Of a stretch of DNA of 64,000 bases, positions 51,506 to 62,270 are shown piece after piece. The stretch spans positions 310,001 through 374,000 of the forward strand of contig JARGXX010000068.1 of the NCBI GenBank assembly GCA_030374765.1. The letters are read 5' to 3'. Each line of letters opens with the position of its first letter. Position 1 is the first letter of the stretch. This stretch comes from Agarophyton chilense. Taxonomy: Eukaryota > Rhodophyta > Florideophyceae > Gracilariales > Gracilariaceae. Below the pieces are notes generated by a model. It had not been told where the DNA came from, ran no database searches, and worked only from the letters and a program-made list of their open reading frames with translations. Made by a program: the position numbers and the translations under genes.

Positions 51506-51894
51506 TTCCGCCTTCGGGCAATTGTAGAGTCCATAGCTTGGCGACAATAGTAAACTTCTGATATTTGCATAACTTCTTTTCTTCTTCCTTCCTAGGATCT
51601 TAACTTCTACTTCATCTTCTTCATTCCTTCTTCGGATCTTCTTCATCTTCTTCCCTTCCTAGGGTCCAATCTTCTTCTTAATCTTCTTCTCCACTTCGTG
51701 GGTCTTCTTTTCCTTTTTCATCATAAACTGTCCCGATAACCGGTGTTGTGTTCCCCAGTTAACGGCGCTAGGCCGAGGGCCAGTATACATTCTCTCTCAA
51801 TACGTGTTCTTCGGGATACTCTCCTCAATTCCTCTTCAGAGGTCCAACATCCTCCTCACTTCGAGGTCGCATCTACACCAGTTCCCGTGGTGGC
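51506..51894. other. Pyrimidine-rich spacer between convergent ORFs of element 4
   Basis: The plus strand at about 51570-51725 is a nearly continuous CTTCTT/TTCC tract, preceded by AATAGTAAAC as in element 1. It probably contains the 3' ends of both transcription units. Confidence 0.5.
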
Positions 51895-54800
51895 TTACCC
51901 GACTTGGCCACGATCCAGATTTAGAGGCAAGGCTACCCGAGCGCGTCCGTGATAGGATAAAACCTTAGACCTCGGAAGGTGCTCAATGGGTTCCACTGTA
52001 TCCTCCTTAGGGGAGAATCCGTACCATCGGAATTGGTAGCGGACTTCTCCCTCGGGGGTGTAGATGTGACGCACGATGCGATCGATAACGAATTCCTGCG
52101 GGTACACTTTTCCCTGTTCGGGCTTCTCTTCCATCTTGGAACGCTCTAGTTCCCTTGAGGGTGTCGACGTAGGGTCTAGACACACCCCGGTGGGTTCTTT
52201 TCCGTGTTGCGAGCGGGTCTCAGCACTTCGTCCAAACGGCGCCGAGTGGCCTGTGGGCTACGTTGTAACTTCCGTCTACGGAGTCAAAACGGCCCAATGT
52301 TGGGTTCTTCTTAAAGCTGAGATCTTCCCGATAACAACAGTGTTCTTAGATTCCGTGACGGTTGAGAAACCGCGACGCGGTAGCGTCTCCAATCTCAGGA
52401 GGGTAGGACTTCAACGTCAACCCGAGCTACGGGGACGAAGGTTGCTCTCGTGCAACGCGCCGTGCGACGAAGGCGGTTTGCGCGACGGTTGGTCGTCAGA
52501 GCCTTTTGATTGGCTTGGTGCCATTCGACGTGTGCCACATAAATGCGCAGGCGCCGGTTGCCACTCCGCAAGCGGATGTGAGGTGGGGCTTTCGACACGC
52601 GCTAGCACTCTCCTGTGCTGTCCCCGACGGGTCTCACTCATTTCTTTCCCATTCCTGAGAGTTCCAGTGTCTCCATAGGAGTTCCTATTCCCATTCCATA
52701 ACGGAGAGCCAAATTTGGTCAACCTCGTCGTCGAGATCTTCCCCGTGCGGGTCCGCTGACACAGCTCGTTCCCGAGAAAGCGGGGTTTGAGTGTGCGACA
52801 CCTCAGTGTCTCGTCCGCGGCGGCGGGTGATCGTCGGCTCTGTAGGCGTTCCGGGTGCGGAGTTCTCCACACGACTCTCCCTAGGCGGGGTTTCGTCATC
52901 TTTTCTGACGTCGTGCTCGGCTGGGTCGGCGGTGATGTCGCTACCCATACGCTGGGGTTGTGACTTCTCTGTCGCCGGCTCGGTCGGGCTTGCCGTCTCA
53001 CTGTGAGAACTAGATTCCCTGTTAGGGTGACTGGCTGACGCCGAAACATCGTCCTGCGAAGGAACTAAGTCCTCCTCTCCCTCCTTAGGCGGAGAGCCAG
53101 GAAGCTTGATTACCTCCGGTGGGGGAGTAACTATGGAAGAGTTCGTTGACTGGGCCCTTGAGGGAGCGGGCCCAGGTTCGGGAGTATCCGAAGTTTCCGG
53201 TAGGTCGGTTAAACCACGTTCCGGGTGCGGAAGTATAACAAGGCGGGTGTTCGAATCTCCGCTTGACCGGTTCACTTCCGTTGAATCATCCCCTGTGGAG
53301 GGCGTTGGTGCCGACACCACTTCCACATTTGGGTTGGGCGCTCGTTTGATGCGGTCCCTGGAGATCCGTTCGTGGCGGTTAGCGATATCCAATACCACCG
53401 TGTCCGGGTCTACAGAAACCACACGATAGGGTCCGTCCACAATTGGCGAAAGCTTGTGCCTACGTTCCTTTTCAGGATTGTAGTATTCCTTTCGAAGGAA
53501 GACGAAGTCGTCGGGCTCCACCTGAGGTAGAGGTTTGCGAACCCGATTGTCAAAGTCCTTCTTGTAGGCGCGTTGAGCTTTGTCCATTGCTTTCCGGACT
53601 ATCGGCACCATCTTCGTAAGCCACTCCTTCCAGGCTTCTCGGTACAATCCCGGTGACGGGTACGTCGACAGCGTCGGTTGAGCCTCGATGGCGACCGGCG
53701 GCGGTGTCCTCGACAGTACCAGTTCGAATGGGGATAACGATGTAACCCGATGTACCTGGGCGTTGTATGCATACGTGATAGCGTCTGTGTACAAGTCCCA
53801 ATTTTTGGGGTGATCTGCAACATACGATCTCAAAGCGTTGAGTATCGTGCGGTTGAACCTCTCCACCTGGCCATTCCCCTGAGGGTGATACGTAGTAACA
53901 AATAAATTCCTTACATCAAGGATTCGACATACATCCTGAAAGAACTTTGATGCGAATTGCCCTCCGTTGTCGGATAACAACTGCACCGGCGGTCCATATA
54001 CGAACACCCAATGGGTCACGAACGCTTGCGCGACGGTAGCGGCGGTGATCCGCTTCAGCGGCACAGTTCTCGTTAGCTTAGTGAATCTGTCAGAAATGAC
54101 AAGCAGATACCAATGACCTCGGGGCGTCCTGATAAACTCCCCTTAGGATGTCTGTGGCCACGAATTCGAGTGGAGCCCGTGCCGGGAACAGCGTCAACTT
54201 CTTAGAGTGCTTCCGAAGTTTGACGTCATTCTTGCCGCAATTGGCGCAGGCCCGTCTGACGGCGTAACAATCGAATGCCATTGCCGGCCAGTAAAAGTCC
54301 CTTCTCAACGTGAGGTACAGTTTTCTTCCCCCGGGGTGGGCGCCAACCTTCACATAGTGAGTGAGGTGTAATATCCTCTGTTGTAGGGTGTGCGGCACCA
54401 CTATCCTCGGGCGAGGTTCAACGGTCCTGATTAGGTAACTCCGATCGTCGTCCTCGAAAGGTAACTGAAATCCTCCGTTGAGGCGAGCCCGAATCCGTGT
54501 ACAGAATTGGTCGAGCTGTTGCTCGCGTATCATCTCCTCTGTAGAGATAGATATAAAAGAGCCGGCCGGCGATTCCAGACTCTCGTTGACGAGTATATCG
54601 TCACAAACATCATCCATCAGCGGTTGAGCTCCTCCCTCGAGGTCCGATACCATAAAACATGGGATGTCATCGTCCTCGTAGGGTTCCGTTTCCGCTGTGG
54701 TTCCCAAGCAGGATAGTGCATCAGCCTGAGTGTTCAGCTTCCCTTTCTTGTACAGGATCTCAAAGTCGAATTCCGACAGTCGGAGACGCCAGCGCATAAG

Positions 54801-57223
54801 GCGGCCCGAGGGTTCGGAGATCTCCAGGAGCCAACGCAAACATGCGTGGTCCGTATGGACTTTGAAACGAGTACCCATCAGATAGGGGCGAAGTGTAGCT
54901 AAGGCCCACACAACGGCTAAACATTCTTTCTCGGAGACCGAGTAGTTCCTTTCATGGACATTCAGGGAACGTGACCAGTACCCAATAGGGTGACGTTCGC
55001 AATCCTCGGAGGATTGGAACAGTGCACACCCTACTTGGTTTGCACTAGCATCGGTGTCCACTTCGTAAGGGAGCCCAGGATTGGGTAGAGCCAAGATTGG
55101 CGGTGATGTTACGGCATTCACCAGTGCCGGGAAGGCAGACGCTTCCGCGTCGCCAAAAGGTTCCAGTTCAACTGGTTGTCCCTTCGTCAGGAGCCTGTTG
55201 AGGGGGGTGGCAATATCCGCAAAGTTCGGGACGAATCGGCGATACACGTTACACAGACCTAAGAAGGATCGCAACTCCGTTTGAGTTTTCGGGTGTTTTG
55301 CTTCCTTCAAGGATTTCACTCGTACTTCATCGATTGAAAGCTGTCCGGGACGGATGATATGACCCAGATACTTAACCGAATCGGTGAAAAACTCGCACTT
55401 CTTGAGTTTCAAGGTGATTCCCGCGTCGCGGAGTATCTTCATTACGTCCCTGACGTGTTCGAGGTGGTCATCCAGGTTGTTGGAGAAGAAAATAATGTCG
55501 TCTAAATACGCTAGACACGTCCTCCACTTGAAGGGAGCCAACAGAATGTCTATCGCCCGTTGAAACGTTGCGGGGGCATTTGTCAACCCAAAAGGCATCC
55601 TCCGGAATCGGAAAAGTCCTTGATGACACATGAAAGTCGTTTTGTCTCGATCTTCCTCCCTAATAGGGACTTGCCAATAGCCTGAATTGGCGTCTAGGGT
55701 AGAGAAAACAGTAGCGCTCCCAAGGGAGTCGATGCATTCGTCCATCCGAGGGATCGGGTACACATCCTTAATGGTTACCTCGTTCAGGCGTGTGTAATCG
55801 ATGCAGAAACGCCACGATCCATCCGGTTTCGGAACTAACACCACGGGTGAGGCCCAAGCGGACTGGGCAGGTTCCATTACGCCCGCTTTAAGCATCTTAT
55901 CCACCTGAGATTTCTCCTCTTCCCGAGCTTTCGGTCCAGCCCTGTAAGGATGTTGGGCAATAAGCCGAGTGTTCGGTAACAAGTCGATGCGGTGTTCTGT
56001 AATCCCAATAGTTCCAAGGGAACCATCCCACATGGCGGTAAATTCACGAAGCATGTGCCTCAGCTTCTCCCGATGAGATGCGGGTACATGGTTGAGATCC
56101 CATTTCTCCAATTCCTGAACAGGAACCGTCTGGTCTGCTCCTGTGATAGGGGCCGTAACCTTCTGAGGTTTAAAGTGTTCAGCGTGTGGAGCTGCAGTCG
56201 TATGCTCACCGTCTTCCGCGATTTCGGCAGTGTCCTCCCCCTCCTTAGGGTCCGCCACACCAAGGACCTCTGCGATAGAGATCTTTGTAGGTACGACCGC
56301 ATGCGGGTGTGGAAGAACAGAACCCAGGATCTGGTGTTTGACCAAATGCTGCGTTGTCTTCCCAAAGTTGGCTACCAAAACCTTGAAAGGTTTATCCGGT
56401 TCCACGGAGACAACCCCATTCGCAAGGGCGAGTTGACGCCGCGTATACAGAGACGGGTTTGGTTGTACCACATGCACACCAATTTGCTTGGTAACAACTG
56501 TGACCCAAACCTGGGTTTCTGGCAGGATAGCCACTGACTTCGCAACCTTTACCCGTGTAGACACCGGGTCCTTCTTCACAGATTCCTGCGCGACAGGGAG
56601 AGGAACGCGTGTTCCCGCTGCTCCCTGTAAGGGTTTACGAACGATTGGGATCGTAGACCCGTCTTCGAGTTCCACAGTTCTATTCCGAGAACGGATGGCT
56701 TCCACGAAGCGGTCGCAAAAGTCACAACCCAGTATGACTGGTGCTGCAAGTGACTTTCATACAATAAACTCTAGCTGAACGAGATAGGAGCCTAACCTCA
56801 CCATGAGAGAAATTGTACCCAGTGTCCGTAGCGGGTTGTTGTTCGCATCGGCGATATCCAAACGTGGACCGGTACGAACTTGAACCCGGGGCAGCGGGGG
56901 TAACAATTCAACATGAATTAGGTTAGGAGCGGCTCCTGTATCCAGGACAGATATTTGACGAACCATAAACTGGTTGGACAGGCCGAAGTCGGCGAATACT
57001 TTATAATTCCGCTTGGCCATTACCATAATTCGATCCGGAATACGGAGATTACGGGACCGTATCCACGGGCGACGGAGGACACTAAAGTATCCCGAGTTAA
57101 CGTCGGTGTCAGCCGTTCTCCTTGAAAGGATAGTCACACCTGGGGAGCGAAGCTGGAGCGCCTCGGGCGTCTTCAACTACGGCTTAGAAGACGCCCCTCC
57201 CGCAGGGGAGACTCCCAAGTTTA
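51895..57223 (-). pseudogene. pol: Element 4 pol (protease to chromodomain), broken
   Basis: Pol is in the -1 frame after gag. Protease VLDTGAAPNLI near 56940. RT with YLDD (LAYLDDIIFFS near 55510), RNase H (TDHACLRWLLE near 54840) and the integrase zinc region lie in one 871-codon frame, 56705-54090. After a frameshift near 54115 the integrase core (LLSDNGGQFAS, HPQGNGQVERFN) and a Ser/Pro/Glu-rich linker of about 230 residues run to 52685. The chromodomain (YQFRWYGFSPKEDTVEPIEHL) is at about 51960-52075 in another frame. Further breaks are a TAG near 57177 and TGA at 56757-56759. The YLDD box is intact. Confidence 0.9.
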
Positions 57224-57230
57224 GTTTTTA
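57197..57230 (-). promoter_or_regulatory. Candidate -1 frameshift site and stem-loop, element 4 gag/pol
   Basis: On the minus strand gag ends TCT AAA AAC TAA, and the -1 frame enters pol. Thirteen bases after AAC comes the hairpin CTCCC-CTGC-GGGAG (57197-57210), with a C:G pair where element 1 has T:A. Confidence 0.55.
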
Positions 57231-59246
57231 GAAGCGGACCCCACCGAATTCGGTGCAGCTGCCTCGAAGGGGACCGGTTGTTCCCCGTTCGCGGGTACAA
57301 GTTCTGTATCCCTGTCAGCAAGTTGAGCTCGGAGTATCCTTTGTTCCTCATAGGACCTACCCGGGACTCGAGCTTTCTCCTCAGGGGTCAGAGCCTCGTA
57401 CTGAGCGATAATTCGTGAACCCTCCCGCAGGGGAAATGTGCAGTCTGGTGCGTTGTGACCACGGAGGTAACACAAATAGCAAATCAGCTCTGCCGGGTTC
57501 GGTTGTGGACGTGAATCCACGCGACGTGTTGCTGTATCCCTCCATCCGGGGCGAGGGAACCGAGCAGCGGTATTCGCAAAAGGTAGCGATGCGGCTGGCA
57601 CCCTCCGTCCTTGGGTATAGAGTGCAGGGTCTTCATCCGTAGTTGGAGCGGATGTCGACGGCAACTCAGACGTACCCATAGATTCGGAGTTACTTCCCAT
57701 GAAGTGAATGTTATCATTGACCCCCACAGGGGCAGGGCCTCTTGCGAGTGACAAAGACGAGTTACCTCCATCGGCGAGGAGTGCATGTGTCGGCCGAATC
57801 TTTTGGTTCTGCCGGGCACGGAGAGTAGCCCCCTCAGCCTGGGCGTACTGAACCAGTTCCAAGTAGGTCAGCTTGCGCTTCTCTTCCCGATGTCGGGCAA
57901 CCAATGCCCTTATCGAGAGGTCCAAACCATCCACAAACATGGAGCATCTCTCGTAGGCGGGGAATACATTCCCGCATCGGTGAAACGCTTTATTCAAGTT
58001 GAATACACCGTTTCGGTTTCCATCGGCGTCTGCCGCGTATCCCTTAATGCAAGGATTGCTTCCTGAATCGCATTTCCAGTAGCGTACGACCTCAAGAGGT
58101 ACTGCACCGCTTCGGGCCAGCACGTGACTCCCCCTTCCAAGGCTCGGGATGATCCACGGACGGAGTTGAACTGGTCTTCAGCCATCCCCTTTAAGAAATA
58201 GGGTAATGCAAGATACGCTTGCGCTTCACTCATACCGAGGATGTCAGCCTCCTGGACGAACCTCGCAAGGAAATCGAGCACCAGAATCGGGTCTGTTCGT
58301 GTGAACTACCTCTTCTGTAGGGTGATGCTCAGCCTTTTGATGTAGTCCTTGACCTTACCCGTTTTGCGGGATGTTCGATCTCCCGAAGGGTTATCCAACC
58401 GGTAATGGCGGTACGATAGCAGCTTCCGATAGAGAGGATTCGTTGGCTTCAGATCCTTTAATCGAAGGTGTTTCCTACCCTTCTTCCGGGTACGGATTGC
58501 CCCTTGAGAGGTGTAGGTAGCCTTCGACCGAGTCGCCCGGGATGACCGGCGTCCATCTTCACTATCCGAAGATTCGAAGGACGAACTCGATGACTAGCGA
58601 TTGGGATCGGAATCCGATAAATCCTCTTGGAGATGAACCCTCTTCTTGGACTTGAGGCGGTCCCGTTTAGCGGAGCGGTGTTCTTCGTATTCCGAAACGT
58701 CGGGTTTATCCTTCGAGGCTTCTGTGTCTCCGTCCATACGGATAATGGCCTCGAGGGTGTCCAGCCGAGCTCGGAAGCGTTCCGCTTGCACGCGGTGTTC
58801 CTCCACGAGGCTCCGGTACTCCTGGACAAAGACCCGAGGGGTACCAAAGCTTTCCAAAAGGGAGTTCACATCCCTCCTCAGGGTACGAAGGTCATCGGCG
58901 ACTCCCCGCTCCTGGGCGTCCTCCACCTTGCAGCGGAGGGTATTAACCTCCTGAAGGAGCTCGACGTGAGCCGCGTTGGCGATATCGATTCGAGTCTCCA
59001 GGCGCTGTAATTCAGGGTCGGCCCGACTTCGGGGTGCTGCTGGGGGGTCTCCACCACTGGAGCTGGGCCCACAGCCACGACCTCTCGAAGACCTGAAACC
59101 ATTGAGGGGGCTCTCCGAGTGTCCGGATCGATACCGGAATCGTTCCGATCTTCGGGAATTGAGCTCCTCGACCTAGGCGGGGCCGGGGGCACTGAATTCG
59201 CTTGACGGTTCGATCCAGTCCTGGAACCACGGGTAGGCGGCGACAT
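57221..59246 (-). pseudogene. gag: Element 4 gag, broken by frameshifts and stops
   Basis: Starts at ATG 59246 (MSPPTRGS). Frameshifts lie near 59010 and 58000. In-frame stops lie at 58594-58596 (in the Ser tract) and just before 58281 (ahead of DPILVLDFLARFV). The pieces preserve the family order: helical segment, Ser/basic tract, capsid-like core with LNKAFHRCGNVFPAYERC, CCHC knuckle CYLCYLRGHNAPDC (near 57455-57490). The product cannot be made in one piece, so this copy depends on Gag from relatives, if it moves at all. Confidence 0.88.
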
Positions 59247-59453
59247 GCTGCAGACACGACACAGACGATTCGGGGTAACGATGAAATTCGATCACGAGAT
59301 TCCCGGAGAACGGATGACGTAACACAAAACAAAAATAAAAACCAATTCCACCCTTTCCAAAGGAGACCACTACAACAAATCTTCACGACGGTGCTTCCTC
59401 TTCCAAGAGATATTCCAACACGTGGATGACCAACCCAAAAGTCCGAGAACGGA

Positions 59454-59471
59454 TTCTAAGTCGGGAGACCA
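59454..59471 (-). promoter_or_regulatory. Element 4 primer binding site (tRNA-Tyr type)
   Basis: TGGTCTCCCGACTTAGAA on the minus strand, two bases after the 5' LTR. Confidence 0.8.
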
Positions 59472-59473
59472 CT

Positions 59474-60389
59474 TGTGGAGCAAAACCCGGCGACGGGAAG
59501 TGCTCTCAAGGTGTTCGAAGCCTTGCTCCCTGGGGGAAGCAGACTCAGAGACAGAGCCCTCCGTTCCACCCGTAGTGTGGGGTGTAACTCCCACGGGGGA
59601 TTCCGGAAGTACCGACGGAGGTGAGGGGTAGAAACCGTTGGGTCGGGAATGGGTATGGGTATCCCAAAGAATGGGGGAAAACCGGCGAAGAGGAAAAACG
59701 GGGCGAGGGTCGGGCACTAACAGGCACCGAACCCGAGAACCAGAAAAGGGGCGAAACAACAAAAGAAACCCAATACAGGGGCGAAAACCTGTCCTCGAAA
59801 GGAAACAAAAAAAGCACGCAACAAGTAAGCACAACCCCCACGGGGTATCGTGCACGCAGGTCGTCCGAGCGGTCCCAAGGGGGTGGTTGCACGGAACCCA
59901 AACGTGGGCACTCTCCAAGTGGAGTCATGTACCTACGCAGGCGTTGCTAACCAGAGCCCGTTCCGGGTTGTAAGGCCGAAACGATGGCGACGAAGAACCT
60001 CTAAAGGTATCGAAGACCAACCTTGGTTCCCATTTACTTTGAGCTTCGGACTGTCAGATCTCGTCTCCCTAAGTAGGGCCCACTAACTAAACTCTACAGT
60101 AGTGCAAACCTGCTCAGGGCCATACACGTGGAGATCCCACTGTCAGGGCCCAAAAATCCAACGTTCTAACAAATATCTGAAAAATCGGTGCCAAAATTAA
60201 GCCACGTGTATCACGGGGCCAATCCAACCATAGGCCATCCGAATTTTCACTTCATCGGCGAATTCTAACCAGAAAACAGTGCCACCTCAGCACACCTTAG
60301 AGGGGATCATAGTCATAACCCTCGGAGGGTTCAATCCTCATTCTATGAGTTGAATCTTCAAGTATCCCCTAACTGGGCGTTGCTCTAGA
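59474..60389 (-). repeat. Element 4 5' LTR
   Basis: 916 bp. Its outer end reads GCTCTAGA (plus strand), where the other LTR has GCTCTTCA, so the terminal TG of this LTR is mutated. Confidence 0.95.
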
Positions 60390-60394
60390 ACCCG
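60390..60394. repeat. Target-site duplication of element 4 (right), ACCCG
   Basis: Exact copy of 48646-48650. Confidence 0.95.
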
Positions 60395-61002
60395 TATCCG
60401 TTGGATACCGAGGTGTGGATCAGGAGCCTCGGATAAGTGAGAATCACTTCCAGGTGCAGCTGGTAAAGCCAGGCAGGCGAAATCGTCTGGGCGCTGGTTC
60501 AATCCCAGGGCTTGCCCTGCTTTGCTATCGTCACCTGTTGGGTGTGAGTGATTACCACTTTGTGGCGCCAGTCGGCATAGCCAAGCAGACGCTCTCGTCT
60601 GAGCGCTGGTACAATCTCAGGGCTTGCTCTGCTTTGCTATCGCCACTCGTTGGGTGAAGTGGTTGGTGCGTCGTTGCCGACGTTACGGTCGTGGCGCTCG
60701 TCCGGGCTCTGGTACAATCCCGGGGCTCGCCCCGGCTACTCGTCATACGCGGCGTATATCCAGGCCGATCACTTCGGTTCGTGTCGGATCGACACCACTC
60801 CGAGCACGTCTTCCGGACGCCAAGAGCTCCTGTGGAACGATAGGAGTCCGTGCCTAGTAGACACTCCTCGCCTGTGAGACGACGTCTCTCTTGAGTCGTT
60901 GCGGAATCTAGGGCCAGATAGCCGACCCCGGCTTTCCAGGCTCTGCCTGTGTGTAGCTCTCGCCGCACGCGGCTGGTCTCCCGAGTAGCGCATTGCGTTA
61001 CA
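60395..61002 (+). repeat. Element 3 3' LTR, second part
   Basis: 608 bp matching 38907-39514, ending GCGTTACA before the AGGCC target duplication. Confidence 0.95.
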
Positions 61003-61007
61003 AGGCC
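61003..61007. repeat. Target-site duplication of element 3 (right), AGGCC
   Basis: Exact copy of 38335-38339. Confidence 0.95.
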
Positions 61008-62270
61008 TCGTACCGTCATCTTAGGTTCGGAAAGATATTTCATAGGAAACCTTTTGGGGGGTTGTTTTTACGGCCCCAGTGAATCGCATTTCTCTTTTTA
61101 AAAGTTCTTTAGCTGTTTCAACAGATGCATGATATGAATCAGCACAAACGATTCGATTAGTTGCGAACCAATTTTTAATAAGTCTCATTAAAACAGCTGT
61201 TCCATGTGCATTTTATTATTCAAAAGGCTGTAAATCTGGTTGCGTAGCTCCCATCGTGATTTCTATTTCGAGAATAATTCCACTCCTTCCACAACAAACT
61301 GTCTTTAATTCACAACCATTTTCAGGTTTCCTATCAAGAGCAGTGTAGTGTGGAAGTTCAACTTCAACCCAGTTCCCTCCAAGTCTATACCAACGTGACA
61401 TATTTTCGTACACTCACAAGGTGTGTGACGGAGTTACGAACGCTTTCCGATGGTCATTTATAGCTTTCACAAACTCAGAAGTGCATGAACATCTGCATTT
61501 TTCTTATTTTTGATCGTTTTAAGAGCCACTGAAAACGATGAATTGCCTTATATTTTCAAACTGATATCTTGACATGATCTTTCCGAGCTGCGGAGATTCG
61601 TTATATTTAGAAAACGTGTCTTTAGACCAAAGCGATCTTCTATTTGAAAACTCGAAGTGTGTCATTAACACCATCAAACCGAAACACTTCTAAATTCACC
61701 TTCTGTAGTCTGCTTTTAGCCTTTTTCTTCCAGCCGAGAGTTGGTAGATCGAACAATTTTTTCCAAATGAGGTACAGGAAACATCCACATGAAGAAATCG
61801 TATAAAGAGAGTCCCGAAGGTGCATGAATGGCGGAGATAAAATCACCAACAGGTCCTGTGACTTTCCATTGATGCATTTGCACTGGACCATTCAGAGTCA
61901 AGGATACATTTTCAGTTGTCCATTTCGTCGAATGAACTTCCACAAAGCTGTCTTGCGTGTCACTGTTTGTCACAGTAGGAGGGCTCAACGGATTCATTTT
62001 GTGACAGTGATCGCCATCCGTGACAGTATTTTGCTCTTCATTTTTCGAAACTTCATTAGTAATAGCAGCACCATTTATCTCCACGTTGGAATTGATAGCT
62101 TCTTGAACAGTTTCCTGAACCGTTATATGATCGCCGGCTTTTATATTGCAAAGTTTGAGAGTGCACATTTTCTCGCGACCAGGGAGCTCGATGTTTATCG
62201 TGACAAAAGGTTTCCGATCATTATTGACAACAACGTCCACTTTCGTAACACTTCCGCTGACCAGTTTCGT
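61003..62270 (-). pseudogene. piggyBac-like transposase, N-terminal and catalytic half
   Basis: Read on the minus strand, GLSLYDFFMWMFPVPHLEKI (about 61740-61800) matches the start of the family's DDE domain. Across frameshifts and stops in 61420-61740, fragments such as KYNESPQLGKIMSRYQFENI follow. Next comes YENMSRWYRLGGNWVEVELPH with ALDRKPENGCELKTVCCGRS (about 61270-61400), then VCADSYHASVETAKELL (about 61110-61160), which holds the second catalytic Asp, and KRFPMKYLS. The first catalytic position, DE.MS.W in the family, reads YE here. The gene continues at 38339-37525 beyond element 3. The combined length of about 690 codons is normal for the family. Confidence 0.75.

Larger units (their letters stand above)
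48651..60389 (-). mobile_element. Element 4: Ty3/gypsy chromovirus-like element nested in the element 3 LTR
   Basis: 11.7 kb, minus strand, 917/916-bp LTRs, target duplication ACCCG. Order in sense direction is LTR, PBS, gag, pol with chromodomain, antisense ORF (plus), PPT, LTR. About 25 LTR differences by eye (around 97.3%), younger than element 3 as the nesting requires. Gag is heavily broken, and pol has stops and frameshifts but an intact 871-residue RT/RNase H stretch. Related to elements 1 and 2. Confidence 0.95.
38340..61002 (+). mobile_element. Element 3: Ty3/gypsy chromovirus-like element interrupted by element 4
   Basis: About 10.9 kb without its insert. 1175-bp LTRs, the 3' one split at 48650/60395 by element 4; the two parts add up to exactly the 5' LTR length. 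Target duplication AGGCC. Order is LTR, PBS, gag, pol with chromodomain, antisense ORF (minus), PPT, LTR. LTRs differ at about 39 positions by eye (around 96.7%), making it the oldest of the four. Gag, RT and LTR sequences are clearly divergent from elements 1, 2 and 4, so this is a separate family. It sits inside a piggyBac-like transposase gene. Confidence 0.95.

Noticed and set aside
6341-61002. RIP-like or deaminase-driven decay of the retroelements
   Set aside because: Several stops are C-to-T or G-to-A changes (CGA to TGA, CAA to TAA, TGG to TGA or TAG), but others are transversions (AAG to TAG, GAA to TAA) and there are indels; LTR pairs also show mixed changes. Ordinary drift fits.
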